Assembly (NCBI GenBank): GCA_964528595.1
Contig: CAZGTM010000014.1
Coordinates: 7,440 to 71,439, forward strand
DNA: 64,000 nt
DNA from: CAYFKJ01 sp964528595
Lineage (GTDB): Bacteria > Pseudomonadota > Alphaproteobacteria > UBA2966
Reading direction: 5' to 3'
A program made the position numbers and the translations under genes. The notes beneath the pieces are model-generated. The model was given only the letters and a program-made list of their open reading frames with translations. It was not told the origin of the DNA and did not search any database. Shown piece after piece: positions 24,648-32,262 of this stretch. Position 1 is the stretch's first letter. Each line of letters opens with the position of its first letter.

Positions 24648-25263
24648 GGTGAACAGGTTGGAACCCAGAGCGGAAAATCCGACGACACTGGTGATCTGCT
24701 GCGGCGCCGTCGCACGCGAGATCGTGGGCGTCGTGCGGGATAACGGCTGGGACCACATGAAGGTCGAATGCCTGCCGGCGAAGCTGCACAACGAGCCCGA
24801 GGGCCTGCCGGAAGGCGTGCGCGCCAAGATCACCGCGGGCCGCGACAAGTTCGACCACATCATCGTGCTCTACAGCGACTGCGGTACCGGCGGACGCATG
24901 GAGAGCATGCTCACCGAAGAAGGCATCGACGGCATCGGCGGCGCCCACTGTTATGAAGTTTTCGCCGGCCGGGAGGGCTTCCGGGACATCATCGCCGAGG
25001 AACCCGGCTGCTTTTTCGTCACCGATTTCCTGGCCCGGCATTTCGAAAAACTGGTCTTTCAGGGCCTGGGTCTCGATCGGTTCCCCAAGCTGCGCGATAC
25101 CTACTTCGCGCACTACAAGAAATTGGTTTACCTGGCCCAGAGCGAGGACGAGGACCTGCTTGCCCGGGCGGAACGGGCCGCGGCCAGCGTCGAACTGGAC
25201 TTCGAAGTGCGCTACACCGGCGTCGACGGATTTGCTTCGTTCCTATCCGAGCGACAGGCCTAG
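24640..25263 (+). CDS. DUF1638 protein
   Basis: Cytoplasmic protein of about 207 residues. The DUF1638 pattern is strong: VICCGAVAREI near the start, YSDCGTGGRMES, HCYEVFAG, FFVTDFLARHFEKLVF and GLGLDRFPKLRDTYF. Conserved Cys and His residues (CC, DCG, HCY) suggest a metal site. From memory the family tends to accompany corrinoid methyltransferase genes but has no proven role; a part in cofactor reactivation or methyl transfer is inference. GAGGTGA inside the first codons suggests the real start may be TTG 24658 instead of ATG 24640. Confidence 0.82.
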   Translation: MIEVNRLEPRAENPTTLVICCGAVAREIVGVVRDNGWDHMKVECLPAKLHNEPEGLPEGVRAKITAGRDKFDHIIVLYSDCGTGGRMESMLTEEGIDGIGGAHCYEVFAGREGFRDIIAEEPGCFFVTDFLARHFEKLVFQGLGLDRFPKLRDTYFAHYKKLVYLAQSEDEDLLARAERAAASVELDFEVRYTGVDGFASFLSERQA

Positions 25264-25275
25264 GCGGAGCGCACC

Positions 25276-25761
25276 ATGTACGCCGTCCGCCGCTGGTCCA
25301 CCCGCAATGCCGGTTTGCTGTCATGGCTTTACCGGGCCTGCGCCGTACCATTCCACGCGCTCGATCCCTTGTGGTGCAGGATCGGCGTGAAGCGGCTGGA
25401 AAAACCGTTCGCCGCCACCGAAGCCTGGGCCAAGGGTCTGTTGTTCGACTGCCAGATGTGCGGCCGCTGCGTTCTCTCCGTCACCGGCATGACATGCCCG
25501 ACAAATTGTCCCAAGAGCCTGCGCAACGGACCTTGCGGCGGCGTGCGCGCCAACGGTCATTGCGAAGTGAACCCGGAATTGCGCTGTGTCTGGGTCGAGG
25601 CCTGGGCCGGCGCCAAGGCGATGCGGGGAACCGATCTGCTCCTACGCCCGCTGCCGCCGCGCGAGCACGACATCGACGGCAGTTCCGCCTGGCTGCGGCT
25701 GGCTGCCGAAAACGTCGCCCGGCGCGATGCCGCAGCGGCCGGCGAGGGGGGGACGCCATGA
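25276..25761 (+). CDS. metV: MetV-like methylenetetrahydrofolate reductase partner subunit
   Basis: Small cysteine-rich protein of 161 residues. Cys59, 62, 65, 74, 78, 87, 96 and 104 fall in the family pattern CQMCGRCVLSVTGMTCPTNCPKSLRNGPCGG, known from the MetV subunit of acetogen MetVF reductases, where it carries metal or Fe-S sites and links the MetF flavoprotein to other electron carriers. It begins 13 bases after DUF1638, and its stop overlaps the metF start (ATGA). Its presence in an aerobe suggests running methyl-THF oxidation with a partner other than NAD(P) alone. Confidence 0.82.
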   Translation: MYAVRRWSTRNAGLLSWLYRACAVPFHALDPLWCRIGVKRLEKPFAATEAWAKGLLFDCQMCGRCVLSVTGMTCPTNCPKSLRNGPCGGVRANGHCEVNPELRCVWVEAWAGAKAMRGTDLLLRPLPPREHDIDGSSAWLRLAAENVARRDAAAAGEGGTP

Positions 25762-26789
25762 GCCCCGAACATCACGGCAGCTTCCATCACTATCCCATCC
25801 TGCCGGGCTGGTCATCGGGCGGGCGGTTGGAAAGGGTGCTGCGCTCCGGCCGTTTCGCCGTCACCAGCGAACTGAACCCGCCGGATTCCGCCGACCCCGA
25901 GGACACCTTCCGCCAGGCCCTGGTATTGTCCAGCGTGTGCGATGCCATCAATGCGACCGATGCGTCCGGTGCCAATTGCCATATGTCGAGCATCGGCATC
26001 TGCGCCCTGCTGACGCGGGCCGGGTATTCGCCGGTGCTGCAGATCTCCTGCCGCGACCGCAACCGCATCGCCATCCAGGGTGACGTGTTGGGCGCCGCCG
26101 CCATGGGCGTGCACAACATCCTCTGCCTCACCGGCGACGGCGTTCAGACCGGCGATCAACCGGAAGCCAAGCCGGTGTTCGATCTCGACAGTACGTCTTT
26201 GCTGCAGATCGTCGGCACCATGCGGGACGAGGGCGTCTTCGCCTCCGGGCGGAAAATCACGTCCTCTCCCAACGTCTTCCTCGGCGCCGCCGCCAATCCG
26301 TTCGCACCGCCCTATGACTGGCGGCCCTTGCGCCTGGCCAAGAAAATCGAAGCCGGCGCCCAGTTCGTCCAGACCCAGTACTGCTACGACATCGCCATGC
26401 TGGAGCGTTATATGACGGTGGTCCGGGATCTGGGGTTGGACAAGAAGTGCTTCATTCTGGTCGGCGTCGGGCCCATGGCGTCGGCCCGCACGGCCAACTG
26501 GATCCGCAACAACGTGCCCGGCGTGCATATCCCCGACGCCGTCATCGACCGCCTCAAGGGGGCGAAGAACCAGAAGGCGGAAGGCAAACAAATCTGCGTC
26601 GAACTGATCCAGCAGATCCGGGAAATTTCCGGCGTGGCGGGGGTGCATGTGATGGCCTACCGCCAGGAAGAGTTCGTCACCGAAATCATTTCAGACTCAG
26701 GCGTTTTGAAGAACCGCGTCATCGATCAGGTGGCGGCGGCCCGCTTCGAAGCGCTGGACCGGCAGGAGAGAAAGGACATTCCGGCATGA
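25758..26789 (+). CDS. metF: Methylenetetrahydrofolate reductase, MetF family
   Basis: Flavoprotein barrel of 343 residues that interconverts methyl-THF and methylene-THF. Family text: FAVTSELNPPDSADPED (with the catalytic Glu), NCHMSS, CLTGDG, and AKKIEAGAQFVQTQYCYD. ATG 25758 overlaps the metV stop by four bases, and the frame upstream of it is not coding. Placed between MetV and a methyl-THF:corrinoid methyltransferase, it most likely works in the oxidative direction on methyl groups released by the corrinoid system, as MetF2 does in chloromethane degraders. Confidence 0.88.
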   Translation: MSPEHHGSFHHYPILPGWSSGGRLERVLRSGRFAVTSELNPPDSADPEDTFRQALVLSSVCDAINATDASGANCHMSSIGICALLTRAGYSPVLQISCRDRNRIAIQGDVLGAAAMGVHNILCLTGDGVQTGDQPEAKPVFDLDSTSLLQIVGTMRDEGVFASGRKITSSPNVFLGAAANPFAPPYDWRPLRLAKKIEAGAQFVQTQYCYDIAMLERYMTVVRDLGLDKKCFILVGVGPMASARTANWIRNNVPGVHIPDAVIDRLKGAKNQKAEGKQICVELIQQIREISGVAGVHVMAYRQEEFVTEIISDSGVLKNRVIDQVAAARFEALDRQERKDIPA

Positions 26790-27652
26790 CCGAAACCGTA
26801 CTCAGTTCCGCGACCAAGGAGGTCGTCATCGGCTTCGAGCGCCCCTTCGTGGTGATCGGCGAACGCATCAACCCGACCGGCCGCAAGAAACTGGCGGCCC
26901 AGATCGCGGAAGGCGACTACGGCATGGTCGAAGCCGACGCCGTGGCCCAGGTCGAGGCCGGCGCGCACGTGCTGGACGTCAACGCCGGCGTGCCCATGGC
27001 GGACGAGCCCAAGATGATGAAGGACATGGTGGCGCTGGTGCAGTCGCTCGGTGATGCGCCGTTGTGTCTCGACAGTTCCATGCCGGCGGCGCTGGAGGCC
27101 GGGCTGTCGGAATGCAACGGCAAGGCCCTGGTCAATTCGGTGACCGGCGAAGAGGAGAGCCTCGAGGCCGTCCTGCCGCTGGTGAAGAAGCACGGCGCCG
27201 CCGTGGTCGCTATCTGCAACGACGAGAAAGGCATATCCGAAGACATCGAAAAGCGCTTCGCCGTGGCCCGGAAAATCCTCGAACGCGCTTTGGACCACGG
27301 CATTCCGCACGGGGATGTCGTCGTCGATCCCCTGGTGATGCCGGTGGGCGCGGTCGGCAATTCGGGCCGGGCCGCCATGGCGCTGGTCCGGCGCGTGCGC
27401 GAGGAATTACGGCTCAACACCACCTGCGGCGCCTCCAACGTCAGCTTCGGCCTGCCCAACCGGGTCGAGCTTAACGGCGCCTTCATGGCGATGCTGATCG
27501 GCGCCGGCCTGACGTCGGCCATCGTCAATCCGCTGCACCCGGAAATCATGACATCCATTACCGGTGCGGAAGTGCTGGCGGGTATCGACGATCGCTGTAA
27601 ACGCTGGATGAAACGCTGCCGGCGCATGGCCAAGGAAGCCGCCGCGGCGTAA
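26786..27652 (+). CDS. Methyltetrahydrofolate:corrinoid protein methyltransferase (CmuB/MtgA/AcsE-like)
   Basis: Pterin-binding barrel of 288 residues (DHPS-like). Signature motifs: GERINPTGRKKL (residues 25-36), LDVNAGVP with Asp64/Asn66, CLDSSMP, NSVTGEEE, and ASNVSFGLPNR with the pterin-binding Asn. Homologues transfer methyl groups between a corrinoid protein and THF. It overlaps the metF stop by four bases. It is the only such gene in the window, so it may serve both carriers (8861 and 22750), which would explain why those two remain so alike. Confidence 0.9.
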   Translation: MTETVLSSATKEVVIGFERPFVVIGERINPTGRKKLAAQIAEGDYGMVEADAVAQVEAGAHVLDVNAGVPMADEPKMMKDMVALVQSLGDAPLCLDSSMPAALEAGLSECNGKALVNSVTGEEESLEAVLPLVKKHGAAVVAICNDEKGISEDIEKRFAVARKILERALDHGIPHGDVVVDPLVMPVGAVGNSGRAAMALVRRVREELRLNTTCGASNVSFGLPNRVELNGAFMAMLIGAGLTSAIVNPLHPEIMTSITGAEVLAGIDDRCKRWMKRCRRMAKEAAAA

Positions 27653-27697
27653 GCCTCTATTCCTTTACATATCAGGTCAATAACATTAATATATTTT

Positions 27698-27707
27698 AGA
27701 TATATCA
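27698..27707. promoter_or_regulatory. AT-rich operator candidate before DUF6166/TRAP
   Basis: AGATATATCA within an AT-rich intergenic stretch (27653-27739); it resembles TGATATATCA at 32182-32191 and lies 32 bases upstream of the DUF6166 ATG. A nearby TAATATATT (27688-27696) recalls the centre of the module B palindrome. AT-richness lowers the weight of this match. Confidence 0.35.
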
Positions 27708-27739
27708 GTATGCACGGATCCGCTTAGGGAGTTGCGGGG

Positions 27740-28039
27740 ATGAAATCCTACCAGGGGAGACGCACCATCGACGGCATCGCCGTCACGGTTGACGGAAAGC
27801 CCCTGGATGAGCGCTACGACCTGAAACGTTTCACCGACAGCGGATTCGAATGGACATACCAGGGTAAGGAACCGGCGCAACTAGCGCTGGCGCTGCTGGC
27901 GGACCACCTGGGCGATGACGACAGGGCGCTGCGGCTCTGTGATGGCTTCATGGGCCTGGTTATCGCCAACCTGGATAACGACTGGCGCTTAAGCGCCGAA
28001 GAGATCACGAAGGCGGTCGCGGTATTGGAGGAGACATGA
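27740..28039 (+). CDS. DUF6166-like small protein
   Basis: Protein of 99 residues. The opening YQGRRTIDGIAVTVDGKPLDERYDL and the centre FEWTYQGKEPAQLALALLADHLGDD match my memory of DUF6166 proteins, whose role is unknown. No signal peptide or membrane segment. It sits between the methyl-THF methyltransferase and the TRAP binding protein of module B, so it may be a regulator or small accessory of this pathway. ATG 27740 follows GCGGGG. Confidence 0.65.
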   Translation: MKSYQGRRTIDGIAVTVDGKPLDERYDLKRFTDSGFEWTYQGKEPAQLALALLADHLGDDDRALRLCDGFMGLVIANLDNDWRLSAEEITKAVAVLEET

Positions 28040-28102
28040 TCCGCGATTGAATGAAAAGAGATTTCCCGCCGCATACCGTCCCGAATGCGGTGGTTGGAGA
28101 TC

Positions 28103-28121
28103 GGGTTCCGGGGAGGAACCC
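28103..28121 (+). other. Hairpin upstream of module B TRAP binding protein
   Basis: Perfect seven-base stem GGGTTCC / GGAACCC with loop GGGGA in the 141-base gap between DUF6166 and dctP. There is no T-run, so it is more likely an mRNA stability or processing element than a terminator. Confidence 0.4.
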
Positions 28122-28180
28122 GGGGCCACGCGTAAAAAGTCAGGGGCGAAGACAAAATATAATTACAGGGAGACCCCCCA

Positions 28181-29233
28181 ATGAGATTCCTGAAGTCATT
28201 TACGAAAATTGGAACCGCCGCCGCGATTGCGGCCGCGATTACCTTGCCGGGCGCCGCTCAGGCGGCGAAATGGAAGATGGCTGCAAGCTGGGGCGGTGGC
28301 CCCTTGATGGCCATCGGCGCCAAAGCGTTTGCCGAAAAGGTGGAATTCCTCACTGAAGGCCGCGTCAAGATCCAGGTCTTCCCGTCCGGACAGCTGTCCA
28401 AGGGCCTTGAAGTCCGCAGCGCCGTCGCCAAGGGCGTGGCCGAAGTTGGCCACACCTGGATGGGTTATGACTGGGGTAAGGACAAAACCACTGTGCTGTT
28501 CGGCGGCTATGCCGGATCGATGGATTCGGAACGCATGCTGCATTGGATCTATGAAGGCGGCGGTCTGGAAATGTGGCAGCAGTTCAACGACGAAAAATTC
28601 AACGTCGTTTCCTTCCCCTGCTTCACGCGTACGGCCGAAGCGTTTCTGCATTCCCGCAAACCCGTTCGCACGCTGGCCGATCTCAAAGGCCTGAAGTTCC
28701 GCACCGCCGGCGCCTGGCTCGCCATTTCCAAGGGTTTGGGTGCGGCGCCCGTCACCATGCCGGGCGGCGAGGTCTACACCTCCATGGAACGCGGCGCGAT
28801 CGACGCCACCGAGTGGGGCACGCTCTACGAGAACCAGTCGACCGGCTTCCACAAGATCGCCAAGTACGTGATCATTCCGGGCGTCCATCAGCCCACGGCG
28901 CCGTTTGAGGTCGTCATCAACAAGAAAGCTTGGGCTTCCTTGTCCGAACGTGACCAAAAGCTGGTGGCCATGGCAGCCAAGGAAGTCACGTTCGAGAGCT
29001 GGACCCGTATCGGCCATGAAGACGCCAAGGCGTTGGACTTCTACCGCAAGCAGGGCAACGAGGTGATCGTGCTCGATGCCGACGTGCAGAAGAAGGCCAA
29101 GGCGCTGGGCGTTGCCTGGGCGAAGGAACAGGCCAAAACCAATGCCTGGTTCGCCAAGGTTCTGAAAAGCCAGCTTGAATTCGAATCCCTGTGGAAGGAT
29201 GCGGCGCACTATCGCAACGTCGTTTCCGACTAG
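28181..29233 (+). CDS. TRAP transporter substrate-binding protein (DctP/TakP-like), module B
   Basis: Periplasmic binding protein of 350 residues with a signal peptide ending near residue 28 (GAAQA-AKW). Family core: LTEGRVKIQVFPSGQL, LKGLKFRTAGAW (Arg for the carboxylate) and MPGGEVYTSMERGAIDATEWGT. It resembles the module A protein in outline but differs in most of the ligand-facing text, consistent with another ligand. ATG 28181 follows CAGGGAGA. A strong hairpin follows before dctQ. Three transport genes and a PhyH oxygenase form the second half of module B. Confidence 0.9.
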   Translation: MRFLKSFTKIGTAAAIAAAITLPGAAQAAKWKMAASWGGGPLMAIGAKAFAEKVEFLTEGRVKIQVFPSGQLSKGLEVRSAVAKGVAEVGHTWMGYDWGKDKTTVLFGGYAGSMDSERMLHWIYEGGGLEMWQQFNDEKFNVVSFPCFTRTAEAFLHSRKPVRTLADLKGLKFRTAGAWLAISKGLGAAPVTMPGGEVYTSMERGAIDATEWGTLYENQSTGFHKIAKYVIIPGVHQPTAPFEVVINKKAWASLSERDQKLVAMAAKEVTFESWTRIGHEDAKALDFYRKQGNEVIVLDADVQKKAKALGVAWAKEQAKTNAWFAKVLKSQLEFESLWKDAAHYRNVVSD

Positions 29234-29265
29234 GCAAAGCCGCTTGCTTGCCACCCCGACCACTT

Positions 29266-29299
29266 GCGGGGAGCGGGAAACCGCTCCCCGCGATTTTTT
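29266..29299 (+). terminator. Rho-independent terminator/attenuator between dctP and dctQ
   Basis: Eleven-base perfect stem GCGGGGAGCGG / CCGCTCCCCGC with a GAAA tetraloop, then GA and six T residues. Its place, 32 bases after the binding-protein stop, mirrors the module A attenuator although the sequences differ. Confidence 0.88.
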
Positions 29300-29347
29300 G
29301 CCCAATATGCTAAAACGGTTGGCACAATTCCGAGCGACAGGTATTTC

Positions 29348-29872
29348 ATGCTGACGATCTTGCGTCTTATCGAGAGTTTGTCCGGCGCCTCGGGCCGGAT
29401 CATCGCCTGGGTTGTCTTTCCGCTGATCCTGGCGAGCTGCTACGAGGTCTTTTCCCGCTACGTTCTGAACGCGCCGACGATCTGGGCCTTCGAACTCGGT
29501 TATATGGCCATGGGCACGCACGCTCTGGTCGGGGCCGCCTATGCCTTGCGCGAGAGAGCACATATCCGCATCGATGTGCTTTACGGCCTGTTCTCGCCGA
29601 AAACCAAGGCGATCATCGATACCGCCGGTTACCTCCTATTGTTCATGCCGGTCATTTTCTGGGTGACGTACGGGCTTTGGGAATACTGGTTGGAGGCCTT
29701 CCTCAACGGCGAGCACTCCGGCCAATCCGCCTGGAACCCCATCATCTGGCCATTTCATTTCATGTTTTTCCTAGGGTTTTTCCTACTCTCGCTGCAAGGC
29801 GTGGCGGAATTGATCAAATGCATCCGCTTCCTCAGCGGCCAGACCACCGAGTGGGAGCCGTCGGATGGATGA
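29348..29872 (+). CDS. dctQ: TRAP transporter small permease (DctQ), module B
   Basis: Membrane protein of 174 residues with four helices and the DctQ text EVFSRYVLNAPTIWAFEL, plus RERAHIRIDVLYGL. ATG 29348 is chosen because the frame upstream runs through the terminator. The 3' end overlaps dctM by eight bases, so the two are translated together. Confidence 0.87.
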   Translation: MLTILRLIESLSGASGRIIAWVVFPLILASCYEVFSRYVLNAPTIWAFELGYMAMGTHALVGAAYALRERAHIRIDVLYGLFSPKTKAIIDTAGYLLLFMPVIFWVTYGLWEYWLEAFLNGEHSGQSAWNPIIWPFHFMFFLGFFLLSLQGVAELIKCIRFLSGQTTEWEPSDG

Positions 29873-31187
29873 ATATCTCGCCCTGATGATGTTTCCCGCC
29901 TTGCTGGTGGCGCTTTTCCTCGGTTTCCCGGTGGCGTTTTCGATGATGGGCGTTGCCTTGATCTTCGGCTTTTTCACCTTTGATACCGCTGTCATCTTCC
30001 AGTTCGTGCAGAAGACCGATGCCGTCGCGTCCAATTTCGTCTTGGCGGCGGTGCCGCTATTCATTTTCATGGGGTCGATGCTGGAACGCTCAGGCATCGC
30101 CGAGAGACTGTTCGAGGCCGTCCATCTCTGGACCCGCCGTCTGCCGGGCGGCTTGGCCATCGGCACCATCATCATGTGCGTCATATTCGCCGCTTCGACG
30201 GGCGTGATCGGCGCAACCGAGACCGTGGTGGGCCTGCTCGCCATCCCCGTCATGATGAAATACTCCTACGACAAGGGTTTGATATCGGGCACGATCTGCG
30301 CCGGCGGATCGCTCGGCACCATCATCCCGCCCAGCGTCGTCGTCGTCGTCCTGGGACCGGTGGCGGACGTGTCGGTGGGCGATTTGTTCGTCGGCATGGT
30401 GTTTCCCGGCCTGTTGATGGCGAGCTTTTATCTCGCCTACATCCTCGTTCGTTGCATCGCCGACCCAACGGCGGGACCCAGCTTGCCGCGGTCGGACGAC
30501 GAACCGGCGCTGGCCGAAAAGATCCGCATTACCTTGTTCGCCCTGGCGCCGCCGGTGGCGATGATCGGGGCCGTTCTCGGCACCATCATGTTCGGTCTGG
30601 CGGCGCCCACGGAAGCCGCCGCCCTGGGCGCGTTGGGTTCGGTGGTGCTTTCCATCATGTACCGTCAGTTTTCGCTGCCCGTTCTGAACGAGGCGCTGCT
30701 CAAGACCTTGAAAATCACCTGCATGATCATTCTGATCCTGTTGGGCGGCAACATGTTCGCCGGCGTCTTCGTGGCTTCCGGCGGGGTCGTGCTGGCCGAG
30801 GAAATCATCGAGGGCGCCCGGATGGCGCCGTGGGTGACATTGATGGTCTTTCTCTTCATCTGCTTCCTGGCGGGCTTCGTGCTCGACTGGATTTCCGTGC
30901 TGCTGATCTTCATCCCGGTGTTCCTGCCCATGGTGAAGTCGATGGGCTACGATCCGGTCTGGTTCTGCGTCATGTTCCTGGTGGTTATCCAGACCAGCTA
31001 CCTGACGCCGCCCATGGCGCCGGCGATCTTCTATCTGCGCGGCATCAGCCCGCCGGAAATCACCCTGCCGCACATGTTCCGTGGCGTCGTTCCGTTTATT
31101 GCGCTGCAGCTTGTCTGCCTGGGCTTCGTTGCCTATTTTCCACAGTTGGTGCTTTGGCTGCCGGCCAAGGTACTGGGTTTCGGCTAA
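29865..31187 (+). CDS. dctM: TRAP transporter large permease (DctM), module B
   Basis: Polytopic membrane protein of 440 residues. Landmarks are VPLFIFMGSMLERSG, TGVIGATETVVGLLAIPVMM, AGGSLGTIIPPSVVVV and FVLDWISVLLIFIPVFLPM. With the preceding genes it makes a complete sodium-driven TRAP system. A PhyH oxygenase gene starts 23 bases downstream, which ties import and oxidation of the substrate. Confidence 0.92.
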   Translation: MDEYLALMMFPALLVALFLGFPVAFSMMGVALIFGFFTFDTAVIFQFVQKTDAVASNFVLAAVPLFIFMGSMLERSGIAERLFEAVHLWTRRLPGGLAIGTIIMCVIFAASTGVIGATETVVGLLAIPVMMKYSYDKGLISGTICAGGSLGTIIPPSVVVVVLGPVADVSVGDLFVGMVFPGLLMASFYLAYILVRCIADPTAGPSLPRSDDEPALAEKIRITLFALAPPVAMIGAVLGTIMFGLAAPTEAAALGALGSVVLSIMYRQFSLPVLNEALLKTLKITCMIILILLGGNMFAGVFVASGGVVLAEEIIEGARMAPWVTLMVFLFICFLAGFVLDWISVLLIFIPVFLPMVKSMGYDPVWFCVMFLVVIQTSYLTPPMAPAIFYLRGISPPEITLPHMFRGVVPFIALQLVCLGFVAYFPQLVLWLPAKVLGFG

Positions 31188-31210
31188 GCGAAAAAACTCC
31201 GGGGGGAGTG

Positions 31211-32098
31211 ATGACACCTGAAGAAGTTCTCAAGCGTCCGCCAAAGGTCCTGACGCAACAGCAGCGTGAGCAGTATTTCGACCAGGGCTATCTGGTGCTG
31301 GAAAGCCTGGTGCCGGAAACTTGGCTGGAGCGCCTGCGGGCTGCGACAGACGAGGCGATCGAGGAAAGCCGCGGCATTTCGCAGTCGGACGCCGTGTGGG
31401 ACCTGGAAGAGGGGCACTCGGCCGACAGCCCGCGTCTCAGGCGTCTCTCCAGCCCCAACGACCACAATCCGGTCTATTGGGAATACGCTTCGCAATCCGT
31501 CATCGTCGATGCCGTGGAGGACCTGATCGGGCCGGACATCAAGTTCCACCATTCGAAACTCAATTTCAAATGGGCCCGCGGCGGTGAGGAAGTGAAGTGG
31601 CACCAGGACATTCAGTTTTGGCCCCACACCAACTACAGTCCGTGCACGGTGGGCACATACATATACGATTGCGGCGAAGATCAGGGGCCGCTCGGCGTGA
31701 TCCCGGGCAGCCACGACGGACCGTTGTACGACCAGTATGACGGTGACGGGAAATGGATTGGTTGTTTAAGCCCGGACGATGAAGCCAAGGCGGATTCCGG
31801 CAAGGCGGTTTACCTGCCGGGACCGGCTGGCTCCATCACCATCCACAACTGCCGCACCATCCACGGTTCCCGGCCCAACACGGCCGACCAGGGCCGCCCG
31901 CTGTTGCTCAACGTTTACGCCGCGGCGGACGCGTTCCCCTACACCTTCAACCCCCTCGGTTCGAAGTACAACCGGGATCCGGTCCGGGGACAGGCCGCGA
32001 AATGGGCGCGTCACGATCCCAGGCCCTGTCTGATCCCGCCGGACTGGTCGGGCGGCTATGGCTCCATCTTCACCGCCCAACAGGAAGAAGAGGCGTGA
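31211..32098 (+). CDS. PhyH-family Fe(II)/2-oxoglutarate dioxygenase, module B
   Basis: Cytoplasmic oxygenase of 295 residues. Iron ligands are His131-x-Asp133 (KWHQDIQFW) and His218 (CRTIHGSRPN), with Arg229 (QGRPLLLNVY) as the 2-oxoglutarate anchor. PGSHDG at 165-170 is typical. ATG 31211 follows GGGGGGAG; the long open frame upstream overlaps dctM and is not coding. It is only distantly like the PhyH protein of module A, so both modules recruited the same family for probably different hydroxylations. Substrate unknown; release of a methyl group as formaldehyde by hydroxylation is one possibility. Confidence 0.88.
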   Translation: MTPEEVLKRPPKVLTQQQREQYFDQGYLVLESLVPETWLERLRAATDEAIEESRGISQSDAVWDLEEGHSADSPRLRRLSSPNDHNPVYWEYASQSVIVDAVEDLIGPDIKFHHSKLNFKWARGGEEVKWHQDIQFWPHTNYSPCTVGTYIYDCGEDQGPLGVIPGSHDGPLYDQYDGDGKWIGCLSPDDEAKADSGKAVYLPGPAGSITIHNCRTIHGSRPNTADQGRPLLLNVYAAADAFPYTFNPLGSKYNRDPVRGQAAKWARHDPRPCLIPPDWSGGYGSIFTAQQEEEA

Positions 32099-32151
32099 GG
32101 GTCTTTATTGAGCTCTTAAGCGACATTCATAACTAGAGTTATTATAAACTG

Positions 32152-32191
32152 TTGACAGTCTGAATTTATGTGATGTACGATTGATATATCA
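32152..32191 (+). promoter_or_regulatory. Promoter with palindromic operator candidate
   Basis: TTGACA (32152-32157), an 18-base spacer and TACGAT (32176-32181) form a promoter, immediately followed by the perfect palindrome TGATATATCA (32182-32191). The layout resembles the module B promoter, with the palindrome over the start site. It drives the di-iron hydroxylase gene. Confidence 0.52.
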
Positions 32192-32262
32192 GAAAAATGG
32201 TGATTGGCTCGGTTCCAGGGTAGGTGGTCGGGTCAGACGGTGAGATTGGGAGGGAATTCGAG

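Noticed and set aside
30176..31210. Apparent 345-codon N-terminal extension of the module B PhyH protein
   Set aside because: It overlaps dctM in another frame; the PhyH homology and a GGGGGGAG ribosome site both place the start at 31211.
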